Below are positions 55,130 to 64,000 of a stretch of 64,000 bases of DNA, one piece after another. The translations under genes and the position numbers were made by a program. The DNA lies in NCBI GenBank assembly GCA_017506865.1, contig JAFCMP010000002.1, forward strand, positions 434,001 to 498,000, given 5' to 3'. Source of the DNA: Tribonema minus. Lineage: Eukaryota > Sar > Xanthophyceae > Tribonematales > Tribonemataceae. Under the pieces are notes generated by a model. It had not been told where the DNA came from and made no database searches. It was given only the letters and a program-made list of their open reading frames with translations. Every line of letters starts with the position of its first letter. Position 1 is the stretch's first letter.

Positions 55130-57490
55130 GGTGCCGCGCCGCTGCTGTCTATACTACATGTATGGAGGATTGCTGGTCCATGTGCTTTTGTGTACCACTT
55201 TGCATATATGGCAGGCCGCAAACTTGGCGGTCACGATACCGCCTCTGCGCCACTGGCTGCAGGTTCGCACTGGACGGCGGTGGGGGGGGGCAGACAAATA
55301 CTGCTCGAGTCTGTCAGAAAGCCGCTCCTTTAGTGAAGAGACGCCAATATATGCCAACATTCGCTCACCTGGATATGGTCCAACACGGCAGCAAAAGGCT
55401 GGGAGTCGATGATGCAATCACGCGTGGAAGCTCAACTGTGCACGGCGACCAGTGCCATGTGACTCATCTACATCCACTCTGCATCGGCGCGTACATCAGG
55501 CGCAAGCCGCTCGTACATATGAAATGCAGCCAAGCTTCACATGTATTGATGATATGCTGTGTTGTCTTCTTGTGCAACATCTGGTGCTGCCAGTGACACC
55601 TGTTCGTGGCTTATGTTGTCATCGGCACAGTCAGCCAAGGGCGCAAGCGCACTCGTAAAATACGTGATGCAGCCTCTCGGTATGCATGCCTTTGGTTGAA
55701 GAGCCTGAGGCCATTGGCGCAATCGGCAAGCAGGTATACCAGTCATCATGGCTGCAAAAAACCAAACCATTTGTGATCACCACTGGCATGAGTGTTGCCA
55801 GTGGTCACCACACGCTCCACAGCCACCGCTGCTATGTGATGTAGTACCACCAGTCGTGCTGTGTCTGAGCACCCATGCAGTATGGAGCAGTGCTGCAGTG
55901 TCTTTGTGCACAAGAGCAGCAATATTGTTGATGAAGCGCAGACAACAGGTTATTGCGAATGCTGCCTGACAGAGAGTGAAGAGTGAAGTGTGTTGCCACC
56001 AATGAAGCATGACGACAGAAGCCTGGGCAACACTGCAGTTTCAAATGGCAAGGCTCAATCGTGCACCATATCATGATGGTAGCAGTGCCTGTTTCCCTAG
56101 AATTTGGTTCTGAGCAGTACCATTGTAGTCTGTTGCTTTTCACGGATGAATGGGTCACTCTTCCACGGGATCTGGTGCTAGTCATGCGCTGCTGCTTGCA
56201 CAGCGTGGTTCTGCTTGCCCAGAATTGGGCCGTTGTCCACATACATACTTCCACCGGCGCATCCGGTCGCAGTTGTTGCGTAATCTGAAAATCGGCATAG
56301 ATGTATGCTTTGAGGTCAGTCCTTGCGTGTAGCACCTGCCAGAGTAGTTTGGTGAGATGATTGTGATCACCAGAATACTCGTCAGAAATTCGGTGACTCA
56401 GAGGACGTAAGGGGTACATACAAAGGACACTGCAGGTGACTGCTCCACACCCAGCAGTTCAACTCAAGTTGTTGTGTGGGGGGCATCTGCTTAGGTGTTG
56501 TACAACGTCACTCGTGCCTTTGCACACTTTTGAGTTGAAGCGTCTTTTGGATATATCCATCGCTGTTCCAAGTGCCACCGACTGCTGTCTCTGGCCGGCT
56601 GGGTGGGGATGTATACTATCATACTATTATGATCTCCCTGTGGCATTGCTCGACTTAATCATGCATCCCAAATATTGCACTTAAGTCGCAGTGTGCCAGT
56701 GGGTGCAGGTGGCTTCTTTAGGACTCGTCGTAGGCGCAAGCAGATTGGGGCTAGGGACTCCATCGGATGGGATGAGGTTCAGAATCTCTGAGCTGCACTG
56801 GCGTTAGGGCTAGGGTTACTGTCCTGGTGCGGCGGTACTGCAGTCACAGTGGACTTCAAATTGCCCGTTGTTTACTTTCACTTGAGGGGCTGAAATCCTA
56901 TGAAAAAGCAGAATAGAATAATGCAACTTGTGTACACATGTGCTGTGTAACACGTGCAACACATGCGCCATCTACACCATCAAACAGTCACTGAGCGCTG
57001 TCGTGCAGCAAGTGCTGAGATTGCATAGCATGTCTTGTTCATCAGAATTCCCACAACATGTGGACACCTGGTTTCTGAGCAACGGAGCGGACGTGCTACT
57101 GGGAGGGGTCGTGCATGGGGGTTACAACTTCAAATGATGCCCGAATGTCCAGTGCCCTAGAATCGAGCAGGGTTCTGATTCTGCAACTACATTTATCACT
57201 CTTATTGTATTGGTAATGTGCAGTGCGCATTGCAAACGCAAATCTCAGATTTTGTGCGCAAATGCAGCCATGCATGGATTCTCACCATTGCGGACACATG
57301 TGGCACCACAATGTGGCAGATTGGTGCTGGTTTTGCACGATTCTGCAGCTCTGCCCTTGCAGCGGCTGCCACATGTGCTGGCGTATGCCTTAATGACTCT
57401 GCACACCAGACGCTGACCAAAAACCTTAGGCGTGAAGCTGCCTGCGCGCGGCGAGTGCGCCCGCGGCGGCGGCAGCAAATTTAGCCGGAA
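55130..57490. other. 3' flank of the HECT gene, no gene recognised
   Basis: Several frames of 60-195 codons are open here, but none has a recognisable domain or consistent splice context. A short TTAGGG-like piece is at about 56,808-56,819. Confidence 0.4.
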
Positions 57491-57494
57491 ATCT

Positions 57495-57556
57495 AATCTC
57501 CTCTTTCCCTCTTTTCCTCCCTCCCCCCCCCCTTTCTTTTCTTTTTTTTTCCCTCA
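57495..57556. repeat. polypyrimidine tract
   Basis: About 60 bp of nearly pure C and T on the plus strand (CTCCTCTTTCCCTCTTTTCC followed by a C run and a T run). Such tracts can form triplexes. It lies about 1.2 kb upstream of the OTU ORF and might mark the left side of that element. Confidence 0.85.
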
Positions 57557-58675
57557 ACCCACACTGCTAAAAATTTGCCAAATCACTCGCTCTGAGGATA
57601 CTTGCAAGGAATTGTTGCAGGTCCTACCCATAGATAGAACTGGCATGGTAGAAGGTGCTCATTTTCATGTATGCTCTAAGCAGCTCAAAGAGAAGGCGTG
57701 CACCAGCTCGAAAGGGAGAATATGTGACGTAGCGATTTCCGCCCCTCAAGCAGAAGTTGGCTGAGCTGGCCTAAATTGCAGCGCCGGTGTCCAAGCTCTT
57801 GGGGTGCAGTGCAGACTAGGCTGCTGCATAGTAGAGAGTGACTCGTCCTGGGGATGCCTGGGACCCCACCTCCTTTGGGGCCTGCACAAGTACAATTTGA
57901 TACAGACTGAGTCAGCACAGTACTGCAACAGCCCAACCTGCGTGTGTACAGCATGTTAGGAGGAGCCGCTGGCGGAGCGGCGGCGCGGAAGGCGAGGATG
58001 CACAGGGGACACTGAGGGCACAGCAGCACCGCACGCTCAACCTGTCAGCCTGGCTACAGCCCGAGGACTAGAGAGCGGATTTCGCTCCACCGCGGGCCTG
58101 TGGCGAACAAGGTCAGACACGCAGCGTGGGTCGCCGGTGACAGCAAGTAAGCCTCGCATTGATTTTGCTAAAGCTACCTACGCACACAGTGACATCGGCC
58201 GAAGCACAAGAAGGGCAAACTAAACCAAAAAAAAAAAAAGAAAACATCAGACGATATCGCCGTCGACGGATCGGGAAGGGGGAACCTAGGGCACACTGGA
58301 TCGCAGGACAGTAGATAGCAGTTCACCAGATTAAGGTTTGAACGCTTGCTGACCAGCTTGATTTGCAGCCGCACAAGGGACCTCGCCTGGCAGAGACTGA
58401 CTGCATTCAGCACACGCACAGACACGACAGGATCACGACACTGCAGCGGCAAGGACACGAATTGCACAGCATTGCATTCAACCTAGCTGCCTTGTGTTGG
58501 TCAGAGGCAGAGAGCTTGAGCACACCGACTCGTTCCACCACCGCTCGTTTCACGACGGCGGGAAAAGCACCTCACCAGATACACCAGAGCAGGGTGAGAT
58601 TCTGAACTGGAAGTGGTATAGCTGTGCAGGGACGAGTTCGCGGTAGGCAGCCGCGCTTTCGAGATCGAGCCTGGG

Positions 58676-58706
<31 letters not shown>

Positions 58707-58737
58707 CTCTCGCCCCTCAAAGTTGCCTTTCAAAGCT
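57557..58737. other. region upstream of the OTU ORF
   Basis: No ORF recognised. Contains an A run at 58218-58230 and a 30-bp T run at 58677-58706. GC content rises from about 57.9 kb onward, matching the ORF to the right, so part of this is probably the 5' region of the same element. Confidence 0.4.
58677..58706. repeat. poly-T (30 bp)
   Basis: Thirty consecutive T residues 32 bp before the ATG of the large ORF. It could be an internal tract of the element or the inverted poly-A tail of another insertion. Confidence 0.9.
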
Positions 58738-61700
58738 ATGGCCCTCCACTGGCTTACCAGCCCTGCCTCACATGGGGAGGGGTCACCTCTGAAACGCAAA
58801 CGGGGACAGCGCAACCACGGGCTGAATACTGGCTTGTGGTGGTGGCAGGTCAAAGCTGCACGCCAATCTGACACACGCCGCAGACGCCGCCATGGTGTTG
58901 GCCGTTGGGTACGCCTAGCGATACCGCCGCCGCCACCGATCCCGGGCCCGCCGCCAATTTCGGGCCCGCCGCCGATCCCAGGCCCGCCGCCGATACCGGG
59001 CCCGCCACCGATCCCGGGCCCGCCGCCGATACCGGGCCCGCCGCCGATCCCGGGTCCGCCACCGATTCCGGGCCCGCCGCCGATACCCGGCCCGCCACCA
59101 CCTCAGCTGATGGCCCAGAGCTCTAGACCGCGGCCGATGCCAGAGGTGCCAGTATGCAGTCAGGTTGCAGAGCTGTGCAGAAGCATGCGCAGACTACACT
59201 TGTCGTCAGCCGACTCGGACGAGCCTCAGGGCAGTGGCAGCCATGCGCACGTCAAGAAGCGCCGCCGCCATCTGACCAGCCCAGGTGCCAGTAATCACTG
59301 TAACAGGGGATGCTCACAGACGAAGCGCCCGCGGCATCAGCCTGCCAGTGACTCGGAGTCTCAAGCGGCGAGTTTACGGGAGGCTCTGCCGCCAACAGCG
59401 ATAATTGTACTGAGCTTGGTGGTACTACCGCCACCAGCGGCAAGTACACGCCGTCGGGCGACACTGCCGCCGGATCCACCAGTAGCGACAACGCCAATGC
59501 CAAAACGACGATCGCGGCGGAAAACGCCTTTAGTGACGGCTGCCACTGCCGCACCAGCGGCGGGGCCCGCACCGGCCAACCAGGTGGTTGCACAGCCACG
59601 GACGACTGTCACAGCCGCCGCTGCATGCGGTCGCAAGGTTACCTCCGACTTAACGGCGGCGGCAACGCCACGTGCGGCAGACATGGTGCCAAAACCACCG
59701 GCAGCCGCTGCCGCATCAGATGGCCAACGCGGGGCAGCTGCATCCCGGCGGGGTCGGCGCCGCGGCGCCAACGCTGGGCCGCCCCTGGGCCGCCTCGGAA
59801 GCATTGGCAGCATCAACCGCCCAGAGTCGCCGTGTGGCAAACTGAGTGCGCTGGCAAAGGCGGTCACCATGACCGTGCCCGTACCGATGGAAGTTGGCGA
59901 ACCTACCAGTGGGCCAGCGGGTCACCAGAGACGGATCACGTCGCGGCCTTCGCAGCCAGCTAGCAGCGGCGCCTCTCCCCAGTGGCATCCCGGTCCTCAG
60001 CCGATGGAGGTCACCGCAGCGGCAACCCCATGTGCTGCAGACATGGTGACAACAGCACCAGCGGCCGCTGCTGCACCGGGCGGCGAACGTGGGGCGGCTG
60101 CACCCCGGCGGGGTCGGCGCCGCGCCAGCGCCCAAAGCACTGGCAGCGTCACCCGCCCAGAGCCACAGTCTGGCGGTGCGCTGGCAAAGCCGGTCACCGC
60201 GACCATGCCTGTACCGATGGAAGTTGGCGAACCTGGGCCGGCGGGTCACCAGAGACAAATCACGTCCCGGTCTTTGCAGCCAGCTGGCAGCGGCGCCTCT
60301 CTGTCAGGCGGCAGCGTCACCTCTGACGGTAACAGTCGCAACGGGCACCCAATATCCGGCATCACCGCTAGGACAGATCTGGCGCCCGCCAAGATACACG
60401 CTGCCAACCGGAAGGTCAATATCCCGGGGCTGGACTGCCGCATGTGCGACAAGTTCATAGTGCGAGCAAATCCTCGCGCCCTGGACAAGAATTGCCCAGC
60501 GGCACACGCATGTGCACACCAGCGCACGCGCCACACAGGGAAAGGGAAGCAATTTGCAGAACTGCATGTTCAGCTTTTCCTAGACCACCGACCAATATGC
60601 GGCGGCCTGGAGCAGGTCTGCGATGGGTGCGGCAACCTCTTCATCAGACGCACAGCAGCAAGCGCCACGACACCATCTGGTGATCTAGGGGCCCTGGACC
60701 AGTGCGACGTGTGGCGCTGCGCCGACTGCCTCGCAGGCCCGGTCGCCGCGACAGCATGCACACTGTCAGGCTGTGACCGTGCATCAGGCCATGATCACAT
60801 TGCTGACATACACACCCGACCAACGACATGCGCGGCGGCAGCGGGTGGTGCAGCTGTTGGTGGGGGGAATAGCCTGAAGCCAACAGCCGCGCTGCTCGCC
60901 GCCGCTAGCAAATGTGGTCCCATACGCAAAATCCTCGGATGCGAGCACCTGGGGGTGGACCCCAGGCAAGCCCATGCATCTACGTTGGACGGTGTGGCAG
61001 TTGCGCCGCTGCCGAGACTGACCCGGAGCAGCACAATGGGTGTGCTGCCTGGCGAAAGTCGTGCTAGCGATAGCGGCGCAACGATGTCAAGCAACGATCG
61101 TGTGCCCAGCACACCTGGCAGTGCAGCAGCTGCTGTCGCAGCGGGCGCTCAGTCTAGCGAATGCCCCAGGGACCCGACGGGATCTCACTGGCAAGGCTTG
61201 CTGGGGGCGGCTGGCGCACTCGCGCGCAGGGTACGTGCACTGGCCCTTGCCCCCAATCGGGCACGCGTCACGGTGCTTTGCGCTTGGCCGACGGGTACCA
61301 AGCTTGAACCCGGCCGCACGTCACGCCGACTGCACGCGCCAGCAACACAGACCCTGCTGGGCCGGACTCCCTGCGCACCGCTGGTGAATCAGATGCATGA
61401 CCTGACGGTCACGTTCAGCTTGCTCTCCCTCCGAGAAGAGGGTAACGACCTGGCAGCGGTGTTTGACCAACTCTCCCTTAGGGAAGCGGTCGTTGCCAGG
61501 TCGCCTCGCCAGCCAGCCGGGAAACATGGCGAGTCAGACGTAACGCAGGCCGGTGATAACAGCACCCACGCAACAATGACCGAGACAGCATCTGTCACGG
61601 CTATGGTTGCCAGTGGAAAGCGCAGTCGACGCAGAGGTAAACACAGACGGCGGACGCAGGAGCGACAGGCCCAGTGCGACAATTCTCCTGCACCCCTAGG

Positions 61701-64000
61701 GCAGCTGGCACCAGCCACCACACCGCCAAGGGGCGGTGCCTCTGCCCCCTCAGCACCAATATCCGGGCCGGCGAAGGTCACCACCGTGACGGTGGCGACC
61801 CGGATACCCTCAACCGTGTGCCATACAGTCACCGTGGAGGAGCAGCAAGACGTGCTGGCAAAAGCCACCAACTATGGCTTTTGCACTTGGCACACGGGCC
61901 TGCAGGCACTTCACAAACAGGCGCTTGGGGAAAACACAGCGACGCTAGCACGTGGTGGGGAGCTTCGCCCCGTGAGCAACGTGGGCAACGGCAACTGCCT
62001 GATTCATACAGCTCTACACGGCATAGGCAGCGTCGCAGTTGAGCACGGACTGCCGGCCCCAGCGCTGGTGATTGCCATGCGAGAGGCACTGCTGGACGGG
62101 ATGGTGGCATACGTCACGCAGGGGGCGGGCAAACAAGGGGCCAGCATGTCATCGATGCGTCAACTGACCGCGCATGCCGCAGCCCAACCTGCGTGTACAC
62201 GTGAACAATTCGACACGTACGGGACACGCGCTCGCTGCCTCGCAATCGAGTACGGCACAAATGAAACGGATAGCAAGGACAGCGGGCACACGCTCCTGCT
62301 GCAACGCCTACAGGAAGAGGGCGTGTGGGGACGGCCCCTCGGTTTGTCTGTGTGGGCCATTGTTGCAGCGGTCTACGCGGTCTCGGTGACGGTGTGGCAG
62401 GCCAAGCCTCAGGCCACTGGCAGCACGCAAAAATCAACAGGGCTGGTGCTGGCACAACTGATGGGGCTGCCAGCGGTATTCGCACCGGCGACTCCAGCTC
62501 AGCCTGACTGCCATCTGGATGTGCTGTGGACGCCGCCTGGGCTATATACAAATGTGGGACACTTTGAACTGCTTGTCGCCCCTGCGGCAGCTCCGCCCTT
62601 GCCAACCACTATGACAGCGTCGGCGACCACTCAAGCTGACAGCACCCACATCACGGCTCCGAGTCGGACACAGCCCCGTACTGCGCTGCAGTTGCCACAG
62701 CAGCCTGAGCCACTGAGGTGTCCACTATGCACACTGGCATTTTGGCAGCTTGGTCAGAAAGAGGACAGCAAACAGCGAGGCAAACTGTCAGCTGCGAGCC
62801 GCATGGCACCGGTAGTGGCCCACTTCAACGGTGGTAGCTGCACGAGGTCGATGCTGAACCCTGAGGCGAGCACATCACACTGTCAGCAAAATCCGGCGGC
62901 AACATACGCCAAGGGCATCCGGCAGCAGGTTGATCACGACCCATCCGGTGACCGTGCCCCTTCAGGCAGCAGTACCTGCAGCACTGGGGCACACCATGCC
63001 AAGCATGTGCAGGAGATGAGCACCATGTATGGTTGCACGGCAGAAGACTTCCTACGGGCGGTAAGGAAGCTGAGTGCATGCACAGGTGCCTGCGGCCTGG
63101 TCCATATGTCAGCCAGCGCGGGGCAGAGGCAATGCGCGCTGACCTCGCCATGCCACACGTGTCGACGGAATGGAAGCGCCCCCACGCGCGCACGCCCGGC
63201 AGTACCCCCGGGCCAGTCCGAGGGCGGGGGTGCGGGTAGCGACGGCGCGGCCGCGGCGGCGGGGGCTGCCGCAGCGACACCTCCAAAACTACCGGCGGTG
63301 CCGGCTAGTGGCGCTGCCAACTCAAAGTCTAGCAAGAAACGCCCGGCGGCCACGGCAACCGGCGCGCAACGCCGGCGCCGAACGGCAGCTGCTGCGGCAC
63401 CGCCTAGCAGCGCCGGCAGCCGCACTCAGTCTGACAGCCTGAGGCTGCAGGACAGCAGCCCCCCCCACGGGACGGCCGTGGGATGGGCGGACATGGACGT
63501 GGACCCGCCGGACGATGCCGCGTCACCGCCCCCCCCGACCACCACCACCAGTGGCAGGCCCTCAAAGCCCCAGGCACGAGCATCCCTGGCTTGGGACCTC
63601 TCGACGCCCTCGGTCGTCCACGCACTTGACCAGACCAATGAGGCGGATCTACTGCTGCTGCGGTTCACCACGACTGCCAACCCCTTCCGCACTCAGCTGC
63701 AGTGCACCCAGTGGGCACGGCTAGTGGAGCACGCCACACGACTACTGGCGGACGCCACAGACAGTGCACGTGAGGCGGCACGGGTGCGCCTCCACCATGG
63801 TGCCGGGGCGTTTGCTCATCAGGTTTCTCAGACTCTAGTGCAGCGCGGCTACAGGCTGCTGCACCTGCTAGCAGCGATGGCCTTTGGTAGGCAACCGGAG
63901 GGAACCGGTATGCCGCCTGCGGCCCGGCTGGCAGCGTTGCTGTCTGGCGACTTCGCGGAGCTACTGAGAAAGACGCTGTCAGCAGCAGCGGCGCTGCGGG
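58738..64000 (+). CDS. giant ORF with zinc-finger-like and OTU-like protease regions, mobile-element protein, open at right edge
   Basis: One frame runs from ATG 58738 to the window end without a stop: 1,754 codons. In order: a basic N-terminus; about ten PPPIPG hexapeptides (62-122); Ala/Arg-rich text holding an internal duplication (about 306-411 and 428-521, both with VPMEVGEP and GPAGHQR.ITSR); a Cys/His-rich region (567-687) with LDCRMCDK, QVCDGCGNLF and WRCADCL; a basic stretch (GKRSRRRGKHRRR, about 960); an OTU-type motif NVGNGNCLIHTALHGIG with Cys1087 and a matching NVGHFELLV with His1275; a C-x2-C (RCPLC, 1328); and a helical C-terminal part. OTU proteases use Cys/His; the usual Asp three before Cys is Asn here. 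OTU domains occur in some non-LTR retrotransposons and Helitron-like elements. No polymerase or helicase is visible before the window ends, so the class is undecided. Base composition is clearly more GC-rich than neighbouring introns. Confidence 0.7.
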   Translation, partial: MALHWLTSPASHGEGSPLKRKRGQRNHGLNTGLWWWQVKAARQSDTRRRRRHGVGRWVRLAIPPPPPIPGPPPISGPPPIPGPPPIPGPPPIPGPPPIPGPPPIPGPPPIPGPPPIPGPPPPQLMAQSSRPRPMPEVPVCSQVAELCRSMRRLHLSSADSDEPQGSGSHAHVKKRRRHLTSPGASNHCNRGCSQTKRPRHQPASDSESQAASLREALPPTAIIVLSLVVLPPPAASTRRRATLPPDPPVATTPMPKRRSRRKTPLVTAATAAPAAGPAPANQVVAQPRTTVTAAAACGRKVTSDLTAAATPRAADMVPKPPAAAAASDGQRGAAASRRGRRRGANAGPPLGRLGSIGSINRPESPCGKLSALAKAVTMTVPVPMEVGEPTSGPAGHQRRITSRPSQPASSGASPQWHPGPQPMEVTAAATPCAADMVTTAPAAAAAPGGERGAAAPRRGRRRASAQSTGSVTRPEPQSGGALAKPVTATMPVPMEVGEPGPAGHQRQITSRSLQPAGSGASLSGGSVTSDGNSRNGHPISGITARTDLAPAKIHAANRKVNIPGLDCRMCDKFIVRANPRALDKNCPAAHACAHQRTRHTGKGKQFAELHVQLFLDHRPICGGLEQVCDGCGNLFIRRTAASATTPSGDLGALDQCDVWRCADCLAGPVAATACTLSGCDRASGHDHIADIHTRPTTCAAAAGGAAVGGGNSLKPTAALLAAASKCGPIRKILGCEHLGVDPRQAHASTLDGVAVAPLPRLTRSSTMGVLPGESRASDSGATMSSNDRVPSTPGSAAAAVAAGAQSSECPRDPTGSHWQGLLGAAGALARRVRALALAPNRARVTVLCAWPTGTKLEPGRTSRRLHAPATQTLLGRTPCAPLVNQMHDLTVTFSLLSLREEGNDLAAVFDQLSLREAVVARSPRQPAGKHGESDVTQAGDNSTHATMTETASVTAMVASGKRSRRRGKHRRRTQERQAQCDNSPAPLGQLAPATTPPRGGASAPSAPISGPAKVTTVTVATRIPSTVCHTVTVEEQQDVLAKATNYGFCTWHTGLQALHKQALGENTATLARGGELRPVSNVGNGNCLIHTALHGIGSVAVEHGLPAPALVIAMREALLDGMVAYVTQGAGKQGASMSSMRQLTAHAAAQPACTREQFDTYGTRARCLAIEYGTNETDSKDSGHTLLLQRLQEEGVWGRPLGLSVWAIVAAVYAVSVTVWQAKPQATGSTQKSTGLVLAQLMGLPAVFAPATPAQPDCHLDVLWTPPGLYTNVGHFELLVAPAAAPPLPTTMTASATTQADSTHITAPSRTQPRTALQLPQQPEPLRCPLCTLAFWQLGQKEDSKQRGKLSAASRMAPVVAHFNGGSCTRSMLNPEASTSHCQQNPAATYAKGIRQQVDHDPSGDRAPSGSSTCSTGAHHAKHVQEMSTMYGCTAEDFLRAVRKLSACTGACGLVHMSASAGQRQCALTSPCHTCRRNGSAPTRARPAVPPGQSEGGGAGSDGAAAAAGAAAATPPKLPAVPASGAANSKSSKKRPAATATGAQRRRRTAAAAAPPSSAGSRTQSDSLRLQDSSPPHGTAVGWADMDVDPPDDAASPPPPTTTTSGRPSKPQARASLAWDLSTPSVVHALDQTNEADLLLLRFTTTANPFRTQLQCTQWARLVEHATRLLADATDSAREAARVRLHHGAGAFAHQVSQTLVQRGYRLLHLLAAMAFGRQPEGTGMPPAARLAALLSGDFAELLRKTLSAAAALR

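Noticed and set aside
55832..56419. 195-codon minus-strand open frame downstream of the HECT gene
   Set aside because: Composition is unlike protein (clustered Cys/His/Thr), with no domain, splice context or repeat support.
58905..59126. Plus-strand Asp/Pro/Ala repeat frame (TDPGPAAD...)
   Set aside because: It is the PPPIPG repeat read in another frame and stops shortly after the repeat.
59361..60258. Minus-strand open frames opposite the OTU ORF
   Set aside because: They are mirror frames of a GC-rich, Ala/Pro/Arg-coding plus strand, broken into short pieces, while the plus frame is open for 1,754 codons.

Overview
The window is nuclear DNA of a photosynthetic eukaryote, most likely an ochrophyte (stramenopile) alga with a secondary red-type plastid. 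Three things point there. Genes are cut into many short exons with GT-AG introns. One gene encodes a thylakoid-lumen photosystem II extrinsic protein of the ochrophyte type, carrying an ER signal peptide that ends in an ASAF-type cleavage motif, then a transit segment, then a twin-arginine lumen signal. Short TTAGGG-like tracts are scattered through the sequence. No bacterial operons or ribosome-binding sites are present. Exon maps below were built by hand from splice signals, reading phase and protein-family recognition; no transcript or database search was available.

Layout. 0-18.2 kb is a run of minus-strand genes: a probable SLC44/choline-transporter-like membrane protein (about 1.5-3.5 kb, partial), a 75-residue membrane protein with seven consecutive cysteines (4.5-4.9 kb), a PDCD2/TSR4 ribosome-assembly chaperone (5.3-7.8 kb), the photosystem II extrinsic protein (9.8-13.5 kb) and 1,4-dihydroxy-2-naphthoyl-CoA synthase, MenB (14.5-18.2 kb, ending in the peroxisomal signal SKL). 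About 260 bp away and divergent lies a complete 12-exon plus-strand gene (18.5-29.1 kb) fusing GTP cyclohydrolase II to DHBP synthase, the reverse of the usual RibB-RibA order. 29.9-43 kb is repeat-rich: retroelement remnants, TATCAA-type degenerate arrays, tandem duplications, a frameshifted coiled-coil ORF and a UAG-interrupted ORF. 43.7-55.1 kb holds the 3' part of a HECT E3 ubiquitin ligase gene with an intact C-lobe. From 58,738 to the right edge one frame stays open for 1,754 codons and encodes a protein with a zinc-finger-like region and an OTU-like cysteine protease motif, probably the first ORF of a large mobile element.

The strongest unifying signal is structural. In at least four neighbouring genes (SLC44-like, PSII extrinsic, MenB, RibA-RibB) the edge of an exon has been tandemly duplicated together with adjacent intron sequence, so introns hold arrays of decoy exon ends that keep plausible splice sites. 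The clearest is an exact 110-bp array of six 44-nt pseudo-exons in the PSII gene. The photosynthesis and cofactor genes (phylloquinone and riboflavin synthesis, PSII) share a neighbourhood, but nothing in the sequence shows co-regulation apart from the short divergent MenB/RibA-RibB spacer.
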